A stretch of DNA of 64,000 nucleotides from Desulfomonile tiedjei DSM 6799 (GCF_000266945.1 NC_018025.1:3724001-3788000), one strand, 5' to 3'; shown: positions 44,915 through 54,610, numbered from the stretch's first letter. Numbers and translations: made by a program. The notes: generated by a model from the letters alone, not told the origin.

Positions 44915-46254
44915 GCATGACGGGTTCCGTCCAAGAAATTGCGCTCGTGAACGGTCTCATTCTTGCCGATCCGCGATCCTGCAAGGTCGTGCCTCACGGG
45001 AAGACTATCATCAAGGGCAATCGAATTGCCGAGGTGAATTCATCATACCTGGGGGATGAAATCTCTGGCGAGGTATTGGACTGCACGGACTGCATCATTC
45101 TTCCGGGCCTCGTAAATGCCCATACGCACGCGGCCATGAGTCTCCTGCGAGGATTGGCCGACGATTTGCCTTTGAACACCTGGCTGAACGATTACATTTT
45201 TCCTTCCGAAGGGCAGTATGTCGCGCCTGATTTCGTGTATCTCGGAACGAGCCTGAGCGCTGTGGAAATGGCTCTGGCCGGAATTACCACCTTTGCCGAC
45301 GGCTATTTCTTCATGGAAAGAGCTGCCGAAGCAGCGGCTGCAGTCGGCCTGAGAGCGATCGTTGCCCAGGGGATTCTCGATGTCCCGGTTCCCGACAATC
45401 AACGCCCCGAAGCATGGCCTGACCGTGTACGGGCATTCTTCTCCGGTTTTCCTTCAAACGATCTGGTGACTCCAGCGCTCTTTTGCCATTCCCCTTACCT
45501 GTGCAGCCCTGAAACCCTTGTGCGGGCCAAGCGCATGGCCGAGGATCATAATTGTCTTCTTTTTTCGCATATTGCGGAAACACGCTCTGAAGTGGAGCAG
45601 ATCGGGTTTCGTTATAATCGAACGCCTCTGGACCACGTTCACGCTTTGGGAATACTGGACCCGAATTTTGTTGCCGTACATTGCGTTCATCTCTCCGAGA
45701 AAGAGGTGGAATTGGCAGCGGAATCAAAAACCGGCGTCGTGCACTGTCCTGAAAGCAATATGAAGCTCGCATCCGGCGCTTGTCCTGCCTGGGATCTCGT
45801 CCGTCACGGCGCAAAGATGGCCATCGGCACGGACGGTCCTGCGAGTAACAACAATCTCGACCTGTTTGAAGAAATGAGGTCTGCATCATTCTTGTCGAAA
45901 CTGTTGACCGGAAATCCCGAGGCTCTGGATGCAGCAACCGCTCTGCGGATGGCAACAATTGGAGGAGCAGAAGCCCTGGGACTCGACGATAGAATAGGCT
46001 CCCTGGAACCGGGCAAATTTGCCGATATCATCGTGATCGATCTGAATAGACCGCATCTCATGCCCGTATTCGACCCGGTTTCGCATCTGGTGTATTCGGC
46101 AAAAGGATCGGATGTGAGGGATGTTCTGGTCAATGGAAAGTTCGTGGTGAGAAACGGCACTATCATGACAGTAGACACGAGCGAGCTTTACGCTCGTGTT
46201 CGCGATCTCTCTAACAAAATCGCCGCTGCTCTCGATGCCCCCGGAAGGCGGTAA
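44911..46254 (+). CDS. mtaD: 5'-methylthioadenosine/S-adenosylhomocysteine deaminase
   Basis: This amidohydrolase of 447 residues has the zinc ligands NAHTHAAMSLLRGLADDLPL, then SHIAETRSEVEQ, HCVHLSEKEV and GTDGPASNNNLDLFEEMR (catalytic Asp). The pattern is that of MtaD/SsnA-type aminohydrolases; MtaD deaminates MTA and SAH to the inosyl forms. The 4-bp overlap with the PNP gene suggests a pathway in which the inosyl products are then split, recycling the by-products of SAM-dependent methyl transfer. This fits an organism with heavy methyl metabolism. Related substrates such as guanine or chlorohydrolase targets are less likely. Confidence 0.87.
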   Translation: MSMTGSVQEIALVNGLILADPRSCKVVPHGKTIIKGNRIAEVNSSYLGDEISGEVLDCTDCIILPGLVNAHTHAAMSLLRGLADDLPLNTWLNDYIFPSEGQYVAPDFVYLGTSLSAVEMALAGITTFADGYFFMERAAEAAAAVGLRAIVAQGILDVPVPDNQRPEAWPDRVRAFFSGFPSNDLVTPALFCHSPYLCSPETLVRAKRMAEDHNCLLFSHIAETRSEVEQIGFRYNRTPLDHVHALGILDPNFVAVHCVHLSEKEVELAAESKTGVVHCPESNMKLASGACPAWDLVRHGAKMAIGTDGPASNNNLDLFEEMRSASFLSKLLTGNPEALDAATALRMATIGGAEALGLDDRIGSLEPGKFADIIVIDLNRPHLMPVFDPVSHLVYSAKGSDVRDVLVNGKFVVRNGTIMTVDTSELYARVRDLSNKIAAALDAPGRR

Positions 46255-46285
46255 GATCGGGGAATTGTGGAAGTTGGAACAACGT

Positions 46286-47326
46286 ATGACGGAAAAAATA
46301 ACGTACAAGGATGCGGGAGTAGACATCGAGCTTGCTGACAGGGTTATCGGTTCTTTGTCCGAGCGGATCAAATCCACGTTTCGGCCTGAAGTCATCGGGA
46401 AGATGGGCGGATTTGCCGCGATGTTTCGACCTGAGTGGTCGCGATATCAGGACCCGGTACTGGTGTCTGCAACCGATGGTGTAGGAACAAAATTAAAACT
46501 TGCGTTTCTCACGGGGATTCACGATTCAGTCGGTATCGATCTCGTGGCCATGAATGTGAACGATCTGCTCGTTATTGGAGCAGAGCCGCTCTTTTTTCTC
46601 GATTATTTCGCTACTGGAGCACTCCGGGAAGAGACGATCACCGCTGTGGTTTCAGGCATTGTGGAAGGCTGCAAACAAGCAGGGTGCTCTCTTATCGGAG
46701 GGGAAACTGCGGAAATGCCCGATTTCTACGCACCTGGAGAGTACGATCTGGCGGGATTCTGTGTGGGCATTGTGGATCGTGCCCGTGCAATCGATGGAAC
46801 GGGGATTCAAGCGGGAGATACAATTCTGGGCGTGGCATCATCGGGCCTTCACAGTAACGGATACAGCCTGGTGCGACGCGTGTTGCTCGAGCACAAGAAG
46901 TATTCTTTGGACTCGGTTTTTCCGGATCTGGGAAAGCCCCTGGGAGAAGTATTGCTCACCCCTACGAGGATTTACGTGAAATCCGTATTAAAGCTATGCA
47001 GCGAAATTCCTGTCAAAGGTATGGCTCATATTACCGGAGGCGGCTTCATCGGAAACATTCCCCGTGTGCTGCCTGAATCCTGTGCGGTACGCATTCGTCG
47101 CAGGTCCTGGGAGATTCCTCCTGTATTCAGGATGATCCAAAGAGATGCATCTCTGGATGACGAAGACATGTATCTCACCTTCAACATGGGAATCGGCATG
47201 GTGATTGTCGTGAATCCCGGTGACGCGGACAAAGCAGCGGATTCACTCAAATCTATGGGAGAGCGTGTCTCTCTGATAGGAGAAGTGGTCGCTCGGACGG
47301 GAGAATCCCCGGTAATTCTGGAATAG
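46286..47326 (+). CDS. purM: Phosphoribosylformylglycinamidine cyclo-ligase
   Basis: PurM closes the imidazole ring to form AIR in purine synthesis. The 346-residue protein has the family start MTEKITYKDAGVDIELADRV, the ATP/metal segments SATDGVGTKLKLAF and GIDLVAMNVNDLLVIGAEPLFFLDYFATG, GGETAEMPDFYAPGEYDLAG, and SSGLHSNGYSLVRRVL, and ends ARTGESPVILE. The ATG at 46286 fits the family start. It follows mtaD by 31 bp and precedes the DUF523 gene directly. Confidence 0.97.
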   Translation: MTEKITYKDAGVDIELADRVIGSLSERIKSTFRPEVIGKMGGFAAMFRPEWSRYQDPVLVSATDGVGTKLKLAFLTGIHDSVGIDLVAMNVNDLLVIGAEPLFFLDYFATGALREETITAVVSGIVEGCKQAGCSLIGGETAEMPDFYAPGEYDLAGFCVGIVDRARAIDGTGIQAGDTILGVASSGLHSNGYSLVRRVLLEHKKYSLDSVFPDLGKPLGEVLLTPTRIYVKSVLKLCSEIPVKGMAHITGGGFIGNIPRVLPESCAVRIRRRSWEIPPVFRMIQRDASLDDEDMYLTFNMGIGMVIVVNPGDADKAADSLKSMGERVSLIGEVVARTGESPVILE

Positions 47327-47327
47327 G

Positions 47328-47795
47328 ATGAATAGTAGAGTTCCGAAAAGAATCGTACTTATGAGCGCATGTCTTACAGGCCTGCGAACCCGATACGACG
47401 GGAGTTCCCGTCCTCATCCTCTTCTGGATTATATCTCGAAGAATTGCATTGTCGTGCAAGTCTGTCCCGAAACGCTCGGCGGTATGGGAATCCCGAGACC
47501 TGCCAGCCGGTTTATGGGAGGAGACGGAACAGCAGTGCTTCGTGGGAATGCTCGGGTGGAAGATGCGTTCGGAAAAGACAGGACTCCCGAATTTGTGCGT
47601 GGAGCCGAAGAAACGCTTGCCATGCTCCGACTTGTCGGCCCGGAGTTGATTATCTTTAAAGAGGGAAGCCCCTCATGTGGTGTGAGAAGAATCGATCTTG
47701 CCGGAGCAAAGACCGCAGGCGTCGGAGTTGCAACCGCACTCCTGTCTACCACGGGAATTCCCATTATAACTGAAGAGGATGAGCTACCTTTCTGA
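47328..47795 (+). CDS. DUF523 family protein
   Basis: This 155-residue protein has the DUF523 hallmarks: VLMSACLTGLRTRYDGSSRP (short Cys motif near the start), VQVCPETLGGMGIPRPASR, and IFKEGSPSCGVRRI. Family members carry conserved cysteines that suggest metal or thiol chemistry and are often found near tRNA or sulfur genes; the function is unknown. It begins 2 bp after purM ends, so it is in the same transcript. Confidence 0.9.
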   Translation: MNSRVPKRIVLMSACLTGLRTRYDGSSRPHPLLDYISKNCIVVQVCPETLGGMGIPRPASRFMGGDGTAVLRGNARVEDAFGKDRTPEFVRGAEETLAMLRLVGPELIIFKEGSPSCGVRRIDLAGAKTAGVGVATALLSTTGIPIITEEDELPF

Positions 47796-47849
47796 TACGA
47801 ATTCTCAAGGGAACAGTAAGATGTTTTTCTGCAAATGGATTGATCCTTT

Positions 47850-48062
47850 AGCAGCTACTAACGCTACTGTGCTGAGACGTGCTGTCCGGAGCCCCACCGG
47901 GGCGATCCAAATGGTAGCCATGGGTGCAACCCATGGAAAGAATTATGGCAAAACTAAGTAGTCAGGACCCTGGAGGGATCCACCATCGTTCAACTTGAAC
48001 TCAGATTTACACAATGGTGGACCCTTTCAGGGGTCCAAACAGTTATAATGTGGCGCCGCTGC
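47850..48062. repeat. Family-2 hairpins and GGACCC repeat
   Basis: GCCCCACCGGGGC, GTAGCCATGGGTGCAACCCA with TGG (the empty family-2 target), and an inverted pair GGACCCTGGAGGGATCCACC / GGTGGACCCTTTCAGGGGTCC separated by about 35 bp. These fill the gap after the DUF523 gene. Confidence 0.6.
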
Positions 48063-48074
48063 CCACGGGTTTGC

Positions 48075-48287
48075 GAAACTGTCTCAAAAATCTTGAATGC
48101 ACAACACATCGTGCCACGATTCATCATCCTTGTAGGGGCAGGTCTCGTGCCTGCCCTCCCGCAATGACCGGCACGGAGGCCGGTCACTACCGGGCACCCA
48201 CAAGGGGCGCCCCTACAATCAGGCCGTGAAGATGATGAGAATTTCGTGCCACGATCTGGGACAAATTTCGACTTTTGAGACAGTCTC
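48075..48287 (+). mobile_element. Loop-inserting MITE-like element, copy D
   Basis: This 213-bp element has ends GAAACTGTCTCAAAA and TTTTGAGACAGTCTC and direct repeats TTGC at 48071-48074 and 48288-48291. TTGC is exactly the loop of the host hairpin CCACGGGT / ACCCGTGG. Inside are the AATCGTGCCACGATT palindrome and the GACCGGC / GCCGGTC stem. After the element, to 48450, no gene or promoter is clear. Confidence 0.85.
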
Positions 48288-48450
48288 TTGCACCCGTGGC
48301 TACTCATGGTTTGTCCCTTCGGGACTGCAGCATTGAGCCAAGTGGCGCCCCAAACGCAAGGGTATGAAATTAGCTGAACTAAGGACATAATTCATTCACG
48401 AAAAAGATTCCCCGGTCTTACCTTCGGCATGAGGTTTTCCGTTTCGGCTT

Positions 48451-51400
48451 ATGGAAATAAACACTTTACTCACGTACATCGGACGCAACTGCCCTGCTCT
48501 TTCCTGCTGGTTGGCTTCCCTGGAAACAGATCAATCGGATCGAGTCTGCAGGGATCTGCTCGACACTGCAAATCCGAGGATCGCCGTCGGTCGGGTGGAA
48601 GATCTTCTGGGAACGGACGGCGGTGAAACGGTCAGGACTATTCTGCGGGATGAGCGATTGCGAAGAGTCTTTCTGACCACCGTCGGAGGCTCCCGTTTTC
48701 TCTTCTCAATCCTGTGCAGGATTCCGGAATCGCTCGCTCCCCTGTTCCTTCAAGAAGGGTGTTCGATCCGCAAGACTCGTGCAATCATGGAACGGGAATT
48801 GAGGGAAACCTATGAGGGATTAGGCAACTCCAAAGAATTCGACCGTATGCTCCGGGTGTACAAGGAACGGGAATTCCTCCGTATCGGCTGCAGAGATCTG
48901 AATAATCTGGCCGAGGTGGAGGAAGTTATGGCCGAGCTCTCCGACCTCGCTGCTGCCGGCATAGAATCCGCAATACAGTTTCATTGGAAACGTCTCACGG
49001 AAAAACACGGCACACCGGAAGGTCTCGAACAGGGACTTGGTTTTGTAGCTCTGGGAATGGGCAAGATTTCAGGACGTGAGCTGAACTTCTCTTCGGACGT
49101 GGATCTCATATTTATTCGGGAACCGGAAGAAGGCAGGACACAGGGACCCGAGCCGATCCCCATCGCGAAGTTTTATGAATCCCTTGCTCAGTCTGTTTCT
49201 CGCTCTCTTTCCGATGTAACGGAGGACGGATTCGTCTTTCGCATAGATCTGCGGCTCAGGCCTGAAGGCGAAAAAGGAGAGCTTGTCCCTTCGTACACCA
49301 ATGCTCTCGATTACTATCTCGGATGGGGCCGGACCTGGGAGCGGGCTGCGCTCATGAAAGCGGCTCCTCTGGCTGGAGACCGTAAGCTCGGCAAGGATTT
49401 CCTCCAGGAATTGGAGCAATTCGTCTATCGCAAGCACCTGGATTATTCGACACTTGAAGAAATGCGAATCATGAAGCTCCGCATTGAGGCACAGCTCAAG
49501 AAGAAACCGGGAGTCAATATAAAGCTCGGCCAGGGAGGCATTCGGGAGATAGAATTTTTTGTTCAGGCACTTCAATTGATCAATGGCGGAAAACAACGGC
49601 GTGTCCGTTCAGCCAGTACACTTGAAGCTCTCGACCTGCTCCGGGAAACAGGTCTGCTGGATAAGCAGACTACAGACGCTCTTCGATCTGCGTATCGTTT
49701 TTTCCGCAAGACCGAACACAGGATTCAGATCAATCACCAGCTCCAGACGCACGAACTGCCGCGAACTCCCGAAGACCAGGAAGAACTGGCACGGCGGCTC
49801 GGGTACAAAGAAGAGCCTCTGAAGCATTTTCTTGCAGACCTTGATTATCATCGTCGTGTGGTGGAAGAGCTTTTTTCCAGCATGTTCCATCATTCTGACG
49901 AGGAGATTCTCGACAGAATCTCGCCCGAGGCGAAACGTTTGATCGAAACCATACACGATGAGTCTGTATGTAAGAATCTGCTCGAACAGCTCGGCTTCGA
50001 CGATCCTCTCTCAGCCTATGCGGTTCTCAAGAATCTTGTGATCCCGACAGACCGCAAGATTCCATCCGAGAAGGCTCGAGTACTCCTCAGCCGACTTGCT
50101 CCGCTGTTCCTCGACGAGTTGCTCACGGTTCCCGAGCCGGAAAAGGCTCTTGTTGCGCTCGACCGGTATATAGATTCCCTGTTTGCGCATTCGTCCTATT
50201 TTTCCACACTCCTCGAGAATCCTCCTACCATCCGTTTTATCGTCAAAATACTTGGGGAGAGTCGTTTCTTTACCGACTTGTTGGTCCGTCATCCCCAAGC
50301 TATCGATTCTCTTATTGCACGTGGCGCTGAGGAATTCCCCAAATCCAGGGAGACTCTTGAAAGCATCGTCACCGAGCGCCTTGCGTACAGCGAGGATCTC
50401 GAAGCGGAAATGGATGTGCTCAGGACATTCAAGAACGAAGAGATCCTGATGATTGGGGTCAAGCATCTTGCCGGTGAGATCGATTCGCCCACGGCAAGGG
50501 CGCTTGTCACGGAACTGGCTGAAGTATGCCTGTGTGCTGCCATCGATCTTGCGGTAAAAGAGATGACCAGAAAATTCGGGGAATTCGATTTTCTCGATCC
50601 GCTTCCTTTTGTGGTGCTGGGCATGGGCAAGCTTGGCGGCAGAGAGATGACCTACTTGTCGGACCTGGATGTCATCTTTATATACGAGTGCCCGGAGATG
50701 CAGATCGGACGGTTTTCCACACACGAATGGTTCACAAGGCTGGCCAATCGCATCATTTCGATCCTGAGTGTTCCTACTGCGGAAGGGACCGTTTTTTCCA
50801 TCGACACGAGGCTTCGCCCTTCAGGCAATAAAGGTCCGCTGGTTTCGTCTCTCGACTCTTTCAGGGATTACCATGAAGCTACTTCCCAGCTCTGGGAAAA
50901 GCAGGCGCTCTTGAGAGCCAGGCCGCTCTCGGGTGGACCCGATCTGGTGCAGCAGGTAAACTGTATTGTGAGAGATTGCATCACCCGAACGCGGCTTTCC
51001 TCTGACGACGTGAAAGAAATCGCCAGACTGAGAGGCCGCATGGAAACGGAATTGGCGTTGGAAGACGACTTGCATGTGGATCTCAAGACCGGGCATGGCG
51101 GACTGGTTGACGTGGAATTTCTGGTGCAGGCTCATATTCTTAAGCATGCCTATCACTTCCCGGAAATAATAAAGAATAACACTCTGGAAGGACTGTCCGC
51201 TCTGAGAGATGCAGGCATTATTGACGAGTGTGCGTTTGAGAGCCTGGATTTCGGGTACCGATGGTTGAGCAATCTTGAAGACCGTCTCAGGATAATGGAA
51301 CATAGAAGCATCGACAGAATGCCCTTGACCGGCGAAAAACTACGGGGCCTGGCGCTCCGGCTGGGATATGGCGAGGGAGGCGAGGATCGGCTCATCAGCG

Positions 51401-51483
51401 ACTACTTCACCATAACGGGGACTATTCGGAGCATTTACCGGGCATTTTTCGGCGAACCCCTTGCCCGTGCTCCACGAACGTAA
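48451..51483 (+). CDS. glnE: Bifunctional glutamine synthetase adenylyltransferase/adenylyl-removing enzyme
   Basis: GlnE adenylylates and deadenylylates glutamine synthetase according to nitrogen state, under PII control. It has 1010 residues and two nucleotidyltransferase halves: GMGKISGRELNFSSDVDLIF in the N-terminal deadenylylase half and GMGKLGGREMTYLSDLDVIF in the C-terminal adenylylase half, each with the catalytic D-x-D pair. KLGQGGIREIEFFVQALQL and KTGHGGLVDVEFLVQAHIL are the matching repeat motifs after each. No glnA or glnB is adjacent. The start ATG follows no strong ribosome site. Confidence 0.95.
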   Translation: MEINTLLTYIGRNCPALSCWLASLETDQSDRVCRDLLDTANPRIAVGRVEDLLGTDGGETVRTILRDERLRRVFLTTVGGSRFLFSILCRIPESLAPLFLQEGCSIRKTRAIMERELRETYEGLGNSKEFDRMLRVYKEREFLRIGCRDLNNLAEVEEVMAELSDLAAAGIESAIQFHWKRLTEKHGTPEGLEQGLGFVALGMGKISGRELNFSSDVDLIFIREPEEGRTQGPEPIPIAKFYESLAQSVSRSLSDVTEDGFVFRIDLRLRPEGEKGELVPSYTNALDYYLGWGRTWERAALMKAAPLAGDRKLGKDFLQELEQFVYRKHLDYSTLEEMRIMKLRIEAQLKKKPGVNIKLGQGGIREIEFFVQALQLINGGKQRRVRSASTLEALDLLRETGLLDKQTTDALRSAYRFFRKTEHRIQINHQLQTHELPRTPEDQEELARRLGYKEEPLKHFLADLDYHRRVVEELFSSMFHHSDEEILDRISPEAKRLIETIHDESVCKNLLEQLGFDDPLSAYAVLKNLVIPTDRKIPSEKARVLLSRLAPLFLDELLTVPEPEKALVALDRYIDSLFAHSSYFSTLLENPPTIRFIVKILGESRFFTDLLVRHPQAIDSLIARGAEEFPKSRETLESIVTERLAYSEDLEAEMDVLRTFKNEEILMIGVKHLAGEIDSPTARALVTELAEVCLCAAIDLAVKEMTRKFGEFDFLDPLPFVVLGMGKLGGREMTYLSDLDVIFIYECPEMQIGRFSTHEWFTRLANRIISILSVPTAEGTVFSIDTRLRPSGNKGPLVSSLDSFRDYHEATSQLWEKQALLRARPLSGGPDLVQQVNCIVRDCITRTRLSSDDVKEIARLRGRMETELALEDDLHVDLKTGHGGLVDVEFLVQAHILKHAYHFPEIIKNNTLEGLSALRDAGIIDECAFESLDFGYRWLSNLEDRLRIMEHRSIDRMPLTGEKLRGLALRLGYGEGGEDRLISDYFTITGTIRSIYRAFFGEPLARAPRT

Positions 51484-51522
51484 AGCTTCAGTTATTCGCG
51501 GGAGCAACAATGATGGGGATAT

Positions 51523-51870
51523 CTATTCTTGAGGTCCACTTCTTTGAAAGAGGAGTTCATAGGGATCCGGCTTAAGATTCGTTGCTAGTCGATCGAGAGT
51601 TTTCTTGATCTGTTCTGTAGGATCACTGCCTCGTTTCTTGAGGGTGGTGAGGACGGTTGTAAGAATACTGCACGTCTTGGCTCCGTTATCGGAAATAGAT
51701 CCGTAGCTGACTTTTCTCGCTACAACAGACGGTCTGAGATCTCTCTCGGCCAGACTGTTTTCTGTCGGAACCGTTCGGTCTCGAGCCCAGTGGTACAACC
51801 TCTCTTCATTTTCACGGAAGATACCGGAACCTTTGTGTCCCGACCGCGCCTCCCACTTGTACAATTGACG
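51523..51870 (-). pseudogene. IS66-family transposase, C-terminal remnant
   Basis: The translated C-terminus (ERLYHWARDRTVPTENSLAE then RDLRPSVVARKVSYGSISDN and LDRLATNLKPDPYELLFQRS) matches the last about 100 residues of IS66 TnpC transposases, including the conserved NxLAExxLRP region. The open frame extends to 51954, but its first 35 residues are not IS66-like. No TnpA/TnpB, DDE core or terminal repeats remain, so this is a dead fragment of an old insertion beside glnE. Confidence 0.8.
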
Positions 51871-52002
51871 AGAAAAGATACGTGTACATACTCTTAATTG
51901 AAGCAACATAGTTGATGACTGAAAGACAAAGCACATGAGCGCAGTGTTTGCCAAGGAGAAAAGTCTCTTGCATCAAAAAGATGAATGAGAAGGAGAGAAA
52001 TT

Positions 52003-52488
52003 ATGCAAAAGATTATCCCTTTTTTGTGGTTCGATGATAATGCTGAAGACGCCGTGAATTTCTATGTCTCTATTTTCAAGAATTCCAAAATCGTAAGCGT
52101 CGCTCGCTATGGTGAAGCCGGGGCAAAGGTTTCCGGGCAACCGGAGGGAACCGTAATGACTATCGTATTTCAGCTCGAAGGGCAGGAATTTATGGCATTG
52201 AATGGCGGCCCTGTATTCACTTTTTCACCGGCAATATCGCTTCTCGTAAATTGCGAGACACAAGAAGAAGTAGACGATCTCTGGGAAAAGCTCTCCCAAG
52301 GCGGAGAAATAATAGAGTGCGGCTGGCTGAAAGACAAATATGGAGTGTCATGGCAGATCGTCCCCACTGCTCTCAATGAAATGCTACAAGATAAGGACAC
52401 TGAGAAATCGGAGCGAGTTATGAGTGCAATGCTCCAGATGAAGAAGATTGATATAGACGAATTAAGGCAAGCATATGACCAAGGCTAA
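52003..52488 (+). CDS. VOC-family (PhnB/YdcJ-type) protein
   Basis: This 161-residue protein has the vicinal-oxygen-chelate fold of the PhnB-like group: [20 protein letters not shown] then [18 protein letters not shown], with [29 protein letters not shown] and [19 protein letters not shown]. These were once annotated as 3-demethylubiquinone methyltransferases, but no methyltransferase motif is present; the function is unknown. GGAGAG lies 5 nt before ATG 52003. It stands alone. Confidence 0.88.
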   Translation: MQKIIPFLWFDDNAEDAVNFYVSIFKNSKIVSVARYGEAGAKVSGQPEGTVMTIVFQLEGQEFMALNGGPVFTFSPAISLLVNCETQEEVDDLWEKLSQGGEIIECGWLKDKYGVSWQIVPTALNEMLQDKDTEKSERVMSAMLQMKKIDIDELRQAYDQG

Positions 52489-52693
52489 AGTCTCACACTC
52501 AATTTTCATCCGACATTGTCCATAAAGGTCTGCAGGAGCCGCTAGATCCGGAACTCAAAATTGAAAGGAGTCCGGCAATACTGGGACTCAACCAAATTTG
52601 ATCTGACGGCGGCTCCAAATAAACCGAGAGAAAAGCAACTCCACCAAATATCATCTATACGAATTACTTGAGCGTTAGACACCCGCAGTCACA

Positions 52694-53380
52694 TCAATTC
52701 GGAGGGCCCGTTTGGTCCAACTTGCGGCGCAACTTTATCATTTTCAGCGCTTCCTGGATCGCGTCTGCAGTTCCCTCCGCATAGCCGTCCGCTCCGAAGA
52801 GCGCAGCGACCTCCTTGGTCACCGGGGCTCCTCCAAGCATGACGGCAACATCCGGATTCTTCTCCTTGATCGTTTCTATCACCTTCTTCATGTTCATCAT
52901 CGTGGTTGTCATCATGGCAGAGAGGGCCACGATATCGGAATTGGTGCGCGACTGCTCCTCCGAGAATTTCTCTAAAGGCACGTCTCGCCCCAAATCATAC
53001 ACAGTGAAACCGGATACTTCGAACATCAGCTTTATTAGATTCTTTCCGATATCGTGTACATCGCCTTGTACGGTTCCGATAACGACCTGTCCTTTTATCC
53101 CGATGGAATCAGTCTTTTTGATATGAGGCTTCAGAATGTCCAATCCTGCGTACAGAGCATCAGCGCACATCAACATTTCCGGTACGAAATACTCTTGCTG
53201 GTCGTAAAGGTCACTTACAATCTCCATGCCTGCAGCGAGTCCGTTCATAATAGCGTCATACGCGTCCAGGCCTTCTTCCAGGGCTATTTCAGAGTATTCT
53301 CGGACAAGATCCTCCTCGTATTTCACGACTCCTTCGGAAAGCCTTCGCAGAATTTCCGCACGTCTTTCTTCCGAGACCAT
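52694..53380 (-). CDS. Corrinoid-binding protein of the methyltransferase type (MtbC/MtaC-like)
   Basis: This 228-residue B12-binding protein carries methyl groups between methyltransferases. The N-terminal four-helix cap (EILRRLSEGVVKYEEDLVRE, PEMLMCADALYAGLDILKP) precedes the Rossmann domain with GDVHDIGKN; His109 should be the lower axial cobalt ligand. The later MTTTMMNMKKVIE and VMLGGAPVTKEVAALFGADG complete the signature. It is the last gene of the long leftward run, 189 bp after the MtaA-like methyltransferase, its natural partner. No cobalamin riboswitch was recognised. Confidence 0.93.
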   Translation of the reverse strand: MVSEERRAEILRRLSEGVVKYEEDLVREYSEIALEEGLDAYDAIMNGLAAGMEIVSDLYDQQEYFVPEMLMCADALYAGLDILKPHIKKTDSIGIKGQVVIGTVQGDVHDIGKNLIKLMFEVSGFTVYDLGRDVPLEKFSEEQSRTNSDIVALSAMMTTTMMNMKKVIETIKEKNPDVAVMLGGAPVTKEVAALFGADGYAEGTADAIQEALKMIKLRRKLDQTGPPN

Positions 53381-53569
53381 CTGTATTCCTCCATGTTATT
53401 CGATCATCCAACGTGGTGTACTCATCGTGACTGTCTTCTTCCGATCTTCCTGACACTCGTGAGCTTTTGACCCGAGGCAAAGGACACAGTGGTCCCTGTC
53501 GGCACCCGCTCCAAGCTTGAGGTAGATTTGTATCCCTTATTTCCGGACTTGCCAGTCGATCTGAAAGAG

Positions 53570-54610
53570 TCAAGCAGTCTGCGCTTTTTCCCGACTGCCG
53601 AGGAAGTAATCGTCCCTCGCCTTCCGTAGTTGGAGAATGTTTTCGATGGGCGACTGTGGAGCTATCCCGCATCCGGGAGCCAGGAAATCAACGCCATTTT
53701 CCAATGCTGCTACCGCTTCTTTGTAGCATTCTTCAGGTGACCCCATGAACAGCGTAGAGGATGTCCCCACGTTTCCAAATACTTTGACTCCCTTTCCATG
53801 GGCAATCTCTACAGCTTTCTTCAAATCCGTCTTCTCCTCCACACTAATCCCGGCTACTCCGGTGTCGCACATCATGTGGATTATCCTATCGGTGTTTCCG
53901 CAAACGTGTAAGACTATTGGGCCGTCCACGTTCGTCACCACTTTTCTCACTGCGGGAAGCACATATTTCTCGTACGCTTTCGGGCTCAGGAGATCGGGGC
54001 TGCTCGTCGGGTCGCCGAGGCAGAAGTAATCTGCTCCGTTACTGAATGCAAATTGGGCGACTTTAGTAACTGCTTCCACAGTAACATCCAGAACCTTCCG
54101 GACTGTTTCCGGATCTTTTATTATGGCTCGCATAATAGTCGATGCTTCAAGAAGGTTGGATGCGCAGGTGAAAGGTCCCTCAGCCATACCGAAAATGGCG
54201 AGTCGGTCTCCCACCCTTTCCTTCAAAAGCCTGAACTGTTCTTTGTAAGCCGGAAACCTTCCCCGCATCAACAGGTCTTCCGGGCAGTGCAATCCGTCCA
54301 GGTTGTGCTCGAAAGGATGGACTTTGATATAATATTGTAAGTCGATGGCAGGTTCTCCCAGGCCACAACCAAACACTTCGCTCAAAGCTGTCAGATCCCA
54401 GCCCATCGCTTTCACCCATTCGAATCCTGCATACTCATGTCCTGCCAGTGACAACTCTGTCAGGGCCACTGGATCGACATCGGCCAAAGGGCGTGCGTAG
54501 CCGCATCTGCTCATAAATTCCACTACGGGATAAGCCGTGGTACACCCGACAGGGGTCACGTCAACTTCTTTACCGGTCAGGCGTCGCATAAATCTTTCTT
54601 TAAGTGTCAT
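53570..54610 (-). CDS. MtaA/CmuA-family corrinoid methyltransferase (uroporphyrinogen decarboxylase fold)
   Basis: This 346-residue cytoplasmic methyltransferase of the UROD superfamily has an N-terminal MTLKERFMRRLTGKEVDVTPVG and a TIM-barrel core with CLGDPTSSPDLLSPKAYEKYVLP, the zinc ligands in VLHVCGNT and the later FLAPGCGIAPQSPIEN. Family members move methyl groups between corrinoid protein and coenzyme M, tetrahydrofolate or a methylated substrate. The adjacent corrinoid protein gene supports this. The methyl donor is unknown; demethylation of an imported compound is the simplest idea given the ABC transporter genes just upstream in the same direction. Confidence 0.92.
   Translation of the reverse strand: MTLKERFMRRLTGKEVDVTPVGCTTAYPVVEFMSRCGYARPLADVDPVALTELSLAGHEYAGFEWVKAMGWDLTALSEVFGCGLGEPAIDLQYYIKVHPFEHNLDGLHCPEDLLMRGRFPAYKEQFRLLKERVGDRLAIFGMAEGPFTCASNLLEASTIMRAIIKDPETVRKVLDVTVEAVTKVAQFAFSNGADYFCLGDPTSSPDLLSPKAYEKYVLPAVRKVVTNVDGPIVLHVCGNTDRIIHMMCDTGVAGISVEEKTDLKKAVEIAHGKGVKVFGNVGTSSTLFMGSPEECYKEAVAALENGVDFLAPGCGIAPQSPIENILQLRKARDDYFLGSREKAQTA

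Noticed and set aside
19366-48287. CRISPR array or phage attachment sites as explanation of the repeats
   Set aside because: The copies are kilobases apart, have inverted ends and target duplications, and show no spacer pattern or integrase.
51523-51954. IS66 remnant as source of the loop-inserting elements
   Set aside because: IS66 makes 8-bp duplications and has different ends; the small elements have 4-bp duplications and share no sequence with the remnant.
53289-53672. Leftward frame between methyltransferase and corrinoid genes
   Set aside because: It overlaps both real genes in another frame and has no recognisable content.
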